From JAEZFI01 sp044508215 (GTDB taxonomy: Bacteria > Actinomycetota > Acidimicrobiia > Acidimicrobiales > Microtrichaceae): a stretch of DNA of 15,135 bases. The DNA is taken from positions 1-15,135 of the forward strand of contig JBIQID010000074.1 in NCBI GenBank assembly GCA_044508215.1, in the 5' to 3' direction. Under the pieces are notes generated by a model. That model was not told the origin of the DNA. It saw only the letters and a list, made by a program, of their open reading frames with translations, and ran no database searches. Every line of letters starts with the position of its first letter. Positions within the stretch are counted from its first letter, which is position 1. This document shows positions 1-6,672 of this stretch, in pieces. The position numbers and the translations under genes were made by a program.

Positions 1-2
1 GC

Positions 3-926
3 GTGTCGAGCGTCAGCGACCAGGCACCTGTCCCCGTGGTGTCGGCGCAGGACCTCCGGCATCGGTTCGGCGAGACGGTGGTGCTCGACGGGGCCACGTT
101 CGCGATCCAACCGGGTGTGACGGGCCTGCTCGGGCCGAACGGCGCCGGGAAGACGACCCTCATGAGCATGGTCCTCGGGCTCCGCCGCCCCGACAGCGGC
201 GACCTGCGGGTCCTCGGCGTCGATCCCTCCGAGGCCGGGCCGAGCCTGCGCGCCCGCATCGGCTACGCCCCCGAGCACCACCTGCTGCCGCCCGATCTGC
301 CGGCGCACGCGTACGTCCGCCACCTCGCCGAGGTCCACGGCATCCCCCGACGCATCGCCTCGACCCGCGCCTCCGATGCGCTGTGGTGGGTGCAGCTGGG
401 GGAGGAGCGGTTCCGGGCGCTCGGTTCGCTGTCGACGGGCCAGCGCCAGCGGGTGAAGCTCGCCGCTGCCCTGGCCGGTGATCCCCACCTCCTCCTGCTC
501 GACGAGCCGACCGACGGCCTCGACCCCGCCCAGCGCGAGGCGATGCTGGCGCTGATCCGGCGGGTGGGCCACGAGTTCGGGATCGACGTGATCCTGTCGT
601 CGCACCTCCTCGACGAGGTCGAGCGGACGTGCGACCGGGTCGTGGTCCTCGACGGCGGCCGCATCGTGGCGGAGGGGACGCTCGACGAGATGCGGGGGCC
701 CGACCGCGGCCTCGAGGTGGTGGTCGACGGCGACCCGGCACCGCTGGTGGCCGAGCTGGAGGCGGCGGGTGCCCGGGTGGACGTCACGGGACAGCGTCTG
801 GTGGTGGGCGGCGTCGAGGACGTGCACCGCGTGGTGCGTGACGCCGTCGCCCGGCACGGTCTGGGGCTGCGGGTGCTGCGGGCACGCCGCGCCGGTCTCG
901 CAGAGGTGGTGGCCGGCCGCCGATGA
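3..926 (+). CDS. ABC-2 type transporter ATP-binding protein (first of two)
   Basis: This is the cytoplasmic ATPase of an ABC exporter, expected to pair with the permease encoded next. The nucleotide-binding domain fills about residues 12-235: Walker A GPNGAGKTT at 44-52 (Lys50), signature LSTGQ at 143-147, Walker B with Asp167-Glu168 followed by the D-loop, and switch His201. The Q-loop position reads GYAPEHH, with Glu where Gln is usual; this is common in ABC-2 type ATPases. The last 70 residues form a small C-terminal domain after the NBD. The stop overlaps the next start by 4 bp (ATGA), so translation is probably coupled. The GTG at position 3 is the first possible start in the window. No upstream sequence is available, so the true start could lie earlier, although the length is already normal. 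The substrate cannot be read from the sequence. Confidence 0.9.
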   Translation: MSSVSDQAPVPVVSAQDLRHRFGETVVLDGATFAIQPGVTGLLGPNGAGKTTLMSMVLGLRRPDSGDLRVLGVDPSEAGPSLRARIGYAPEHHLLPPDLPAHAYVRHLAEVHGIPRRIASTRASDALWWVQLGEERFRALGSLSTGQRQRVKLAAALAGDPHLLLLDEPTDGLDPAQREAMLALIRRVGHEFGIDVILSSHLLDEVERTCDRVVVLDGGRIVAEGTLDEMRGPDRGLEVVVDGDPAPLVAELEAAGARVDVTGQRLVVGGVEDVHRVVRDAVARHGLGLRVLRARRAGLAEVVAGRR

Positions 927-1828
927 CCGACGCCGTCGTCCATGCAACCGGCTACCGCCCCTACGACGGGCCGCGCTCCGGTGTCCTCGGCGCGATGCGC
1001 TCGGTGGCAGCGACCACCCTGCGGCACGCGCTCGGGATCGGCCGCCCTGCCCGGGCCAAGGTCTTCCCGGTCCTGGCGATCGTGATCGCGTACGTGCCGA
1101 CCCTCGTGTTCATCGGTGTGGCGGTCCTCGGGAACCGGCTCGAGCGAGAGGGCGTGCCGGGCCGGATGATGACCGGCTACTTCATCCCGTCGTACGCCGG
1201 GAACTACCTGCAGATCGTGCTGGCGATCATCGTCCTGGCCGCGTTCGTGGCGCCCGAGGTGCTCTGCCCGGATCGACGCACCGGGATGCTCGGCCTCTAC
1301 CTCGCGGCTCCGCTCGACCGCCTGACCTACCTGCTCGCGAAGGGGGCGGCGGTCGCCGCGATGATCTCGGTCGTCACCCTCGGCCCTCCGCTGCTGCTCC
1401 TGGCCGGCTACTCCTCGCAGGGCTACGGCCCGATCGGTCTCGACGGCTGGCTCACCACGATCGGGCGGATCGTCGCCGCAGGCCTCGTGATCGCAGCGGT
1501 CTACACGACGGTGTCGTTGGCGGTGTCGTCGATCACCAGCCGCACCGCCGCGGCGTCGGCCGCGTTCCTCGCGCTCCTCGTGGGCGTGTCGGGCGTGATC
1601 TCGTTCGCGATCGTGTCGGGCGGCGCGTCACCCCGGTGGGGGCTCGCCAACCTCGCGACGCTGCCGTACGAGGCGACGTTCCGGATCTTCGGGGAGCCCA
1701 GCCAGGTGGTGATGGGGCCGCACGAGGAGCTGCCCGCCGTCGAGGTCGCGATCGCCACGGGAGCCTGGATCGTCGTGGCGCTGGCGGTGGTCGGCTTCGC
1801 CTACCGGCGCATCGAGGGAGCGAGGTGA
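923..1828 (+). CDS. ABC-2 type transporter permease (first of two)
   Basis: This integral membrane protein of 301 residues has about six hydrophobic segments, near residues 50-72, 88-110, 143-165, 180-200, 210-235 and 275-295. They follow a cytoplasmic N-terminus beginning with a YRPYDGPRSG motif. The motif, followed by a basic GIGRPARAK stretch just before the first membrane segment, resembles a group of ABC-2 permeases I associate with Actinobacteria. The ATG overlaps the stop of the ATPase gene and the stop overlaps the next ATPase start, so it sits inside one operon. It probably forms the membrane channel with the upstream ATPase. Lipid, drug, peptide or metal-linked export are all possible. 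Confidence 0.85.
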   Translation: MTDAVVHATGYRPYDGPRSGVLGAMRSVAATTLRHALGIGRPARAKVFPVLAIVIAYVPTLVFIGVAVLGNRLEREGVPGRMMTGYFIPSYAGNYLQIVLAIIVLAAFVAPEVLCPDRRTGMLGLYLAAPLDRLTYLLAKGAAVAAMISVVTLGPPLLLLAGYSSQGYGPIGLDGWLTTIGRIVAAGLVIAAVYTTVSLAVSSITSRTAAASAAFLALLVGVSGVISFAIVSGGASPRWGLANLATLPYEATFRIFGEPSQVVMGPHEELPAVEVAIATGAWIVVALAVVGFAYRRIEGAR

Positions 1829-2796
1829 GCGCCCCGCTGCGGGCCGTGCCGGACGCCCCGATGGTGGCGCTCGACGGCGTGACCAAGCGCTACCGGGGCA
1901 TCGTCGCCGTGTCCGAGGTGACGTGCCGCTTCGAGGCCGGCGTCACCGCGGTGCTGGGCCCGAACGGTGCCGGCAAGTCCACGGTGCTGCGCCTCGCCTG
2001 CGGCCTCACCCGGCCGACCGACGGCGTGGTGCGGATCCACGGCCACGACCCGAGGGAGCGCCCCGAGGTGTCCCGCTTCGTGGGCGTCGTGCCGCAGCAC
2101 CACCGCCTGCTGCCACGGACCACGGCGCTGCGGTTCGTCGAGTTGGCCGGCGTGCTGGCCGGGGTCGAGGACGCGACCACCGCGGCCCGGTCGTCGCTCG
2201 AGGCGGTGGAGCTGGACCCCGACGACAAGCGGATCACCGAGCAGTACTCGAACGGCATGCGACAGCGGGTGAAGATCGCCCAGGCGCTGGTGACCGGCCC
2301 ATCGATCCTGGTCATCGACGAGCCGCTCAACGGCCTCGACCCCCGCCAGCGCGAGCGGATGATCGACACGTTCGTCGAGCTGGGACGGCAGGGCCGGTGC
2401 GTCGTGATCTCCTCGCACGTGCTCGACGAGGTGGAGCGGTTCGGGTCCCGGGTGGTGGTGATGAACCAGGGGCGCCTCGTCGCGGAGGGCGGGGTGTCGG
2501 CCATCCGCGAGCTGATGGACGACCGCCCCCACCACATCCGGGTGGGCACCGACGAGCCGGCGCACCTGGCCGCCGCGCTGCTGGAGGGTGGCTGGGTGAC
2601 CGAGGCCAGCCTCGTGCACGGCGGGGTGGAGGTGGCGTGCTCGGATGTCGCCGGGTTCGCCCGATCGCTGGCGCCGCTCGCCGTGCGCCTCGGTGCCGAG
2701 CTGACCGAGGTCCGGCCGCTCGACGACGACCTCGAGAGCGTGTTCCGCTACCTCACCCAGGACGCCCGCCCCGGTGGCCGGGAGGAGCGGGCGTGA
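1825..2796 (+). CDS. ABC-2 type transporter ATP-binding protein (second of two)
   Basis: This is a second ABC ATPase, 323 residues. Walker A LGPNGAGKS carries Lys51. The Q-loop has a true Gln (GVVPQHH), Walker B is ILVIDEP followed by NGLDP, and the switch His is in SSHVLDE. The signature loop reads YSNGM instead of LSGGQ, a visible departure from the first ATPase. The GTG at 1825 overlaps the upstream permease stop (GTGA), and a GAGGGAG ribosome-binding site at 1814-1820 supports it. The same frame stays open upstream into the permease gene, but that part has no ABC-like residues, so the longer reading is rejected. Its C-terminus overlaps the next permease start. It probably energises that permease or forms a mixed pair with the first ATPase. 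Confidence 0.92.
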   Translation: MSAPLRAVPDAPMVALDGVTKRYRGIVAVSEVTCRFEAGVTAVLGPNGAGKSTVLRLACGLTRPTDGVVRIHGHDPRERPEVSRFVGVVPQHHRLLPRTTALRFVELAGVLAGVEDATTAARSSLEAVELDPDDKRITEQYSNGMRQRVKIAQALVTGPSILVIDEPLNGLDPRQRERMIDTFVELGRQGRCVVISSHVLDEVERFGSRVVVMNQGRLVAEGGVSAIRELMDDRPHHIRVGTDEPAHLAAALLEGGWVTEASLVHGGVEVACSDVAGFARSLAPLAVRLGAELTEVRPLDDDLESVFRYLTQDARPGGREERA

Positions 2797-3500
2797 CGGC
2801 GGCCTACGCGCTCTGGTCGACCTTGGTCCGCGCCGTGGCGTCGAAGGCGCGCCTCGCCGGGTTCGCCGCGGTCGCCGTGCTCGTGGTGGTGGTGGCCGCA
2901 CGGTCGGGGAGCGGGGTGATGCTGCTCGTCGACGCCGTGGCGTTCGTGGACGCGGTCGGGGTGTCGTTCGCCGCGCCGGTCGCCGCGCTGGTGTTCGGGG
3001 TGGGGGTGTTGGGCGACCTGGTCGACGACGGAACCCTCGTCTACCTGTGGCTGCGGCCGGTGGCTCGGTGGCGGCTCGCCGTGTCGGCGGCGTTCGCGTC
3101 GTGGACGCTGGCGGTGCCGGCTGCGATGGTCCCGGTGCTGGTGGGGTGCGCCGTGCTGGGGACCCCCGACCGGCTGACCGCCGCCGCCGTGCTCGCCACG
3201 TTCGCCGCGGTGAGCGCGTACAGCTCGCTCTTCGTGTGGCTGGGCTTGATCAGCCGGCGGGCGCTGGTGTGGGGCATCGGGTACCTGCTCATCGTCGAGC
3301 AGTTCGCCGCCAGGGGAGGGGCCGGGCTCGGGGCGCTGTCGGTGCGGTCGCACGCCTTGTCGATCCTCGGCGGCCGGACCGACGTGGAGATGCCGACCGC
3401 CTGGTTCTCGCCGACCACCTCGGGGATCGTGCTGACGCTCGTGACGGTGGCCGGCGTGGTCGCCACCACGATCACGCTCCGCCTGCGCGACCTGGCCTGA
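2793..3500 (+). CDS. ABC-2 type transporter permease (second of two)
   Basis: This 235-residue membrane protein has about six hydrophobic segments, near residues 18-33, 50-68, 90-112, 122-142, 145-165 and 207-228. Between the second and third is the stretch LVDDGTLVYLWLRPVARW, typical of ABC-2 permeases in which a short amphipathic segment precedes the next helix. The GTG start overlaps the preceding ATPase stop (GTGA) and has a strong Shine-Dalgarno GGAGGAG at 2781-2787, 5 nt away. It is the last gene of the array. It is shorter than the first permease (235 versus 301 residues), so the two transmembrane subunits are not recent duplicates. Confidence 0.85.
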   Translation: MTAAYALWSTLVRAVASKARLAGFAAVAVLVVVVAARSGSGVMLLVDAVAFVDAVGVSFAAPVAALVFGVGVLGDLVDDGTLVYLWLRPVARWRLAVSAAFASWTLAVPAAMVPVLVGCAVLGTPDRLTAAAVLATFAAVSAYSSLFVWLGLISRRALVWGIGYLLIVEQFAARGGAGLGALSVRSHALSILGGRTDVEMPTAWFSPTTSGIVLTLVTVAGVVATTITLRLRDLA

Positions 3501-3526
3501 CGCGACCTCGGCGCGACGTCGACCGC

Positions 3527-3684
3527 GAAGTTCGTGACTGTCAGGTTCCTNNNNNNNNNNNNNNNNNNNNNNNNNNNNNNNNNNNNNNNNNNNNNNNNNN
3601 NNNNNNNNNNNNNNNNNNNNNNNNNNNNNNNNNNNNNNNNNNNNNNNNNNTTCCTGGGTGGAACGAGCCGAACTTCGTGACAGT
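3527..3684. repeat. Direct/inverted repeats flanking assembly gap 1
   Basis: GAAGTTCGTGACTGT at 3527-3541 and GAACTTCGTGACAGT at 3670-3684 match as direct repeats at 13 of 15 positions. GAAGTTCG (3527-3534) and CGAACTTC (3669-3676) are also exact reverse complements, so the flanks can fold together. Both edges of the gap carry TTCCT (3546-3550 and 3651-3655). The right flank alone can form a small hairpin, TTCC-tgggt-GGAA, at 3651-3663. This is probably a dispersed palindromic intergenic repeat after the ABC operon, and it may act as a transcription terminator. Confidence 0.5.
3551..3650. other. Assembly gap 1 (100 N)
   Basis: Exactly 100 unknown bases lie between the end of the ABC transporter operon and the sugar kinase gene. 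The round length indicates a scaffolding placeholder, so the true distance is unknown. No gene appears to be cut, because the flanking sequence on both sides is intergenic. Confidence 0.97.
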
Positions 3685-3708
3685 GGGAGGGTGAGCGAAC
3701 CGGCCGCG

Positions 3709-3714
3709 TAACGT
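3709..3714 (+). promoter_or_regulatory. Candidate -10 element of the FGGY kinase gene (leaderless)
   Basis: TAACGT fits the actinobacterial TANNNT -10 consensus and ends 8 nt before the GTG start at 3723. Transcription would then begin at or next to the start codon. No Shine-Dalgarno sequence lies at normal spacing; the only purine-rich stretch (GGGAGGG near 3685) is over 30 nt away. The call is inferred from position and consensus only. Confidence 0.45.
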
Positions 3715-3722
3715 CCTCGGGC

Positions 3723-5297
3723 GTGACCACGCGCTACGTGCTGACGATCGACCTGGGGACCTCGGGCCCGAAGGTCTCGCTGTTCACCCTCGACGGCGAC
3801 CACCTCGGCGCCCAGTTCACCCCGGTCGACCTGGTGCTGATCGGCGACGACGGCGTGGAGCAGCGGCCCGACGACTGGTGGGCCGGCATCGTCTCCGCGG
3901 CGCAGCGCTTGTGGGACGAGGTGGACGTCGACCCGTCGCAGGTCGCCGCCGTGTCGGTCACCAGCCAGTGGTCGGGCACCGTGCCCGTCGACCGCGACGG
4001 CAAGGCCCTCCACGACGCCGTCATCTGGATGGACTCCCGCGGCGCGGACGCCACCCGTCGGGCCGTGACAGGGCGGGTCAACGTCGCCGGCTACGAGCCC
4101 CGCAAGCTGCGCCAGTGGATCAACATCACCGGCGGCGCGCCCTCGCACTCCGGCAAGGATCCGATGGGACACATCCTCTGGATCGAGGAGGCGCTGCCCG
4201 ACGTCGCCAGGGCCACGCACCTGTACCTCGAGCCGAAGGACTACCTGAACCTGCGCCTCACCGGCCGGGCGGTCGCCACCTACGACTCGATCGTCCTCCA
4301 CTGGGTCACCGACAACCGTGACCCCGCGGCGATCCGCTACGTCGACGCGCTGATCGAGGCGTCGGGCCTCGACCGGTCCAAGCTGCCCGAGCTCGTCGCC
4401 GCCACGGACGTCATCGGCGGGGTGCTCCCCGAGGTGGCCGCAGAGCTGGGCGTGCCCGAGGGGACGCCCGTCATCGGCGGGACGCCCGACGTGCAGTCGG
4501 CCACGATCGGATCGGGTGCGGTCGGCGACTTCGAGGGCCACCTCTACGTGGGGACCAGCTCGTGGCTCACCTGCCACGTGCCGTTCAAGCGCACGAACCT
4601 GATGAACGGCGTGGCGTCGCTGCCGTCGCCGATCCCCGGCAAGTACTTCGTGGCGAACGAGCAGGAGACGGCGGGCAAGTGCCTCACCTGGCTGCGTGAC
4701 CAGGTGCTCTGGCCGGACGACGAGCTGGGTGGCGGGCCCGCCCCCGACGACGCGCTCGTGCGGATGGACCGGCTCGCCGCGACGTCTCCCAGCGGCTCGA
4801 ACGGCGTGCTGTTCACCCCGTGGCTGAACGGCGAGCGGACCCCCGTCGACGACCACACGATCCGGGCCGGCTGGCACCACCTGTCGCTCGGAACGACCCG
4901 AGCCGACCAGGTCCGTGCCGTGCTCGAGGGCGTGGCGTACAACAGCCGCTGGCTGATGGACGCCGTGGAGAAGTTCGTCCGTCGACCGTTCCCGTGGCTG
5001 AACTTCATCGGCGGTGGCGCGAACTCGGACCTCTGGTGCCAGATCCACGCCGACGTGCTGAACCGTGAGGTCCGCCAGGTGGAGGACCCGATCGTGGCGA
5101 ACGCCCGTGGCGCGGCCCTGTTGGCGGCCGTCGCGCTGGGTCACGTGCGCGCCGACGAGATCGGGAGGAAGGTGCGCGTGAAGCACACGTACCAGCCGGA
5201 TCAGTCCACCCGTGCGCTGCACGACGAGCGGTTCGACCACTTCCGCTCGCTCTACAAGGCGAACAAGCGGGTCCACCGCCGCCTCGCCGGCGACTGA
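3723..5297 (+). CDS. FGGY-family carbohydrate kinase (xylulokinase-like)
   Basis: This cytoplasmic kinase transfers phosphate from ATP to a sugar or polyol. Two actin-like FGGY domains are visible. The N-terminal one starts TIDLGTSGPKVSLF (Asp10 and the phosphate loop) and contains TSQWSGTVPVD and WMDSRG. The C-terminal one carries the second nucleotide-binding loop YVGTSSW (275-281) and the FGGY signature GGGANSDLWCQIHADV from residue 430. The likely catalytic base is Asp256 in GGTPDVQSA, where E. coli XylB has GGGDN. At 524 residues the length is normal for the family. The sugar is uncertain: xylulose is a guess, and ribulose, erythritol-type polyols or another sugar are possible. No isomerase, transporter or regulator lies beside it. 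The GTG start is favoured by the conserved N-terminus and a TANNNT hexamer just upstream. Confidence 0.88.
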   Translation: MTTRYVLTIDLGTSGPKVSLFTLDGDHLGAQFTPVDLVLIGDDGVEQRPDDWWAGIVSAAQRLWDEVDVDPSQVAAVSVTSQWSGTVPVDRDGKALHDAVIWMDSRGADATRRAVTGRVNVAGYEPRKLRQWINITGGAPSHSGKDPMGHILWIEEALPDVARATHLYLEPKDYLNLRLTGRAVATYDSIVLHWVTDNRDPAAIRYVDALIEASGLDRSKLPELVAATDVIGGVLPEVAAELGVPEGTPVIGGTPDVQSATIGSGAVGDFEGHLYVGTSSWLTCHVPFKRTNLMNGVASLPSPIPGKYFVANEQETAGKCLTWLRDQVLWPDDELGGGPAPDDALVRMDRLAATSPSGSNGVLFTPWLNGERTPVDDHTIRAGWHHLSLGTTRADQVRAVLEGVAYNSRWLMDAVEKFVRRPFPWLNFIGGGANSDLWCQIHADVLNREVRQVEDPIVANARGAALLAAVALGHVRADEIGRKVRVKHTYQPDQSTRALHDERFDHFRSLYKANKRVHRRLAGD

Positions 5298-5334
5298 GCG
5301 ACCCCGCCGGCGACTGAGCGACCCCGCCGGCGAC
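5285..5334 (+). repeat. 20-bp tandem repeat across the kinase stop codon
   Basis: The unit CGCCGGCGACTGAGCGACCC occurs exactly twice (5285-5304 and 5305-5324), followed by a 10-bp partial third copy ending at 5334. The first copy holds the last kinase codons and the TGA at 5295-5297. The second copy repeats this end in non-coding DNA. Each unit contains the palindrome GCCGGC. It looks like a slippage duplication of the gene end. Confidence 0.85.
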
Positions 5335-5391
5335 GGACGGGCCTCGCCGCGATCTCCGTTCACGGCCTTTCGTCGTGCAGACTGCGCGTTC

Positions 5392-6078
5392 ATGAAGAAG
5401 GTCGTGATCTCCCTGCTCGTCCTCGTGGCCCTCGCGGGCGCTGCCTACGGCGGGTTCATCTGGTACGAGCGGTCGAACGAGCAGGAGGAGACCAGCCTCG
5501 AGGACACCGCCGAGGAGCGCGCCGCCGCACCCCAGCTGGAGGGCTCACCCGACGGGGAGTGGCAGTCGGCCTCGGGGTCGCGGGCCGGCTACCGGGTGGA
5601 GGACGAGGTGCTGCGGGGCGCCACCGTCACCGCCACCGGGTACACCGAGGACGTCACGGGCTCGATGACCCTCGCCGAGGAGGGCACCCGCATCGACGCG
5701 GCCACCTTCACGATCGACGTGGCCTCGATCGTCTCGGAGGGCTTCGGCCAGCGCGACAACGCCTTCCGCCGGGTGATGGAGACCGACCGGTTCCCGACCG
5801 CGACGTTCACCCTCACCCAGCCGGTCGAGCTGGACGCGTTCCCCGCCGAGGACACCGAGATCTCCATCCCGGGCGTCACCGGCGAGCTGACGATGCACGG
5901 CGTGACCCAGCCCGTCACGTTCGACGCCACGGCGATCCGGGGCGGCTCCCGCATCGACGTGAAGGCGCTGGTGCCGGTGACCTACACCGACTTCGGGATC
6001 CAGAACCCGTCCAACAGCTTCGCCAAGATCGGCGACTCGGGCCTCGTCGACGTGTCGATCGGCTTCACGAAGGGCTGA
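5392..6078 (+). CDS. YceI-like domain protein, membrane-anchored
   Basis: YceI-family proteins are lipocalin-like beta-barrels that bind isoprenoid or other lipids outside the cytoplasm. The 228-residue product has one hydrophobic segment at about 5-28 after MKK, acting as signal peptide or anchor. It has no lipobox cysteine. An acidic linker (about 30-50) follows, then the YceI domain at about 55-228. Family hallmarks include TFTIDVASI, the RDNAFR...ETDRFPTATF block, GELTMHGVTQPVTFDA and a closing VDVSIGFTKG strand. The ATG at 5392 fits the MKK signal sequence; the frame is open further upstream, but that part overlaps the kinase gene. No Shine-Dalgarno is visible. It lies 94 bp after the sugar kinase and is convergent with the peroxidase gene beyond gap 2. 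Its role is unknown; stress or lipid handling at the envelope is a guess. Confidence 0.85.
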   Translation: MKKVVISLLVLVALAGAAYGGFIWYERSNEQEETSLEDTAEERAAAPQLEGSPDGEWQSASGSRAGYRVEDEVLRGATVTATGYTEDVTGSMTLAEEGTRIDAATFTIDVASIVSEGFGQRDNAFRRVMETDRFPTATFTLTQPVELDAFPAEDTEISIPGVTGELTMHGVTQPVTFDATAIRGGSRIDVKALVPVTYTDFGIQNPSNSFAKIGDSGLVDVSIGFTKG

Positions 6079-6101
6079 GCCGGAGCTGGCCCCCGGCCGG
6101 C

Positions 6102-6201
6102 NNNNNNNNNNNNNNNNNNNNNNNNNNNNNNNNNNNNNNNNNNNNNNNNNNNNNNNNNNNNNNNNNNNNNNNNNNNNNNNNNNNNNNNNNNNNNNNNNNN
6201 N
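6102..6201. other. Assembly gap 2 (100 N)
   Basis: This 100-N placeholder lies between the convergent YceI-like and peroxidase genes. It removes the end of the peroxidase gene. The left flank (6079-6101) is GC-rich with GCCGG/CCGGC complementarity, which may be half of a terminator hairpin. The apparent frame running through the N into the reverse of the YceI gene is an artefact. Confidence 0.97.
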
Positions 6202-6626
6202 GCGAAGCGGGCGATCACCTCGCCGTTGCCGTCCACGAGGAACTTCTCGAAGTTCCACCGGATCTCGCCGGTGTAGCCCTCGGAGTCGGGCGCCGAGGTG
6301 AGCTCGGAGTAGATGGGGTGCTGATCGTCGCCGTTCACCTCGATCTTCTCGGTGAGCGGGAACGTGACGCCGTAGGTGGTCGAGCAGAACTCGGCGATCT
6401 CCTCGGCGGTGCCGGGCTCCTGGCCCAGGAACTGGTTGCACGGGAAGCCGATCACGGTGAACCGCTCCGACCCGTAGCGCTCCTGGAGCTGCTCCAGCTG
6501 CTCGTACTGCGGGGTGAGCCCGCACTTGGAGGCGACGTTGACGAACAGCGCCACCTTGCCGCGTGCCGCGGCGAGCGCGTCGTCGGATCCGTCGAGGGCC
6601 TTGATCGTGTGTTCGTAGATCGCCAT
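6202..6626 (-). CDS. Glutathione peroxidase family protein (thioredoxin-type, Cys), C-terminus missing
   Basis: This thiol peroxidase reduces hydrogen peroxide or lipid hydroperoxides. The peroxidatic residue is Cys35 in VNVASKCGLT, where animal enzymes have selenocysteine. The rest of the catalytic tetrad is present: Gln65 in FPCNQF, and Trp124-Asn125 in RWNFEKF. Cys81 in EFCSTTYGVTFP matches the resolving cysteine of thioredoxin-dependent members, so the reductant is likely thioredoxin or a similar protein and not glutathione. About 142 residues are visible; the family is usually about 160, so roughly 20 C-terminal residues lie in gap 2. The start is the ATG at 6626. A TTG three codons upstream is less likely because a TAGGTT -10-like element covers it. 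Confidence 0.92.
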
Positions 6627-6633
6627 GGCAGGC

Positions 6634-6639
6634 AACCTA
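6634..6639 (-). promoter_or_regulatory. Candidate -10 element of the peroxidase gene (leaderless)
   Basis: On the minus strand TAGGTT (TANNNT) ends 7 nt before the ATG at 6626, with no Shine-Dalgarno between. This spacing places transcription initiation at or near the ATG. The call is inferred from consensus and position. Confidence 0.45.
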
Positions 6640-6672
6640 TCGGGACGAGGCGGCGACCGTCGGAGGGCCGCG

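Noticed and set aside
769..1824. N-terminal extension of the second ABC ATPase to 675 residues
   Set aside because: The extension overlaps the first permease in another frame, lacks conserved residues, and the GTG at 1825 has a ribosome-binding site and a coupled stop/start.
1801..2901. A 366-codon minus-strand open frame opposite the second ABC ATPase
   Set aside because: The composition is a shadow of the ATPase gene, while the plus-strand frame carries all ABC motifs.
2748..5393. An 881-codon minus-strand open frame crossing gap 1
   Set aside because: It runs antisense to the permease and FGGY kinase and reads through 100 unknown bases, and it shows no domain.
5982..6201. Continuation of the peroxidase frame through gap 2 into the reverse strand of the YceI gene
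   Set aside because: The frame across N is arbitrary, and the residues beyond the gap are antisense to YceI. The true C-terminus is inside the gap.
6516..6530. Selenocysteine in the glutathione-peroxidase family protein
   Set aside because: The catalytic position is an ordinary Cys codon (Cys35), not an in-frame TGA.
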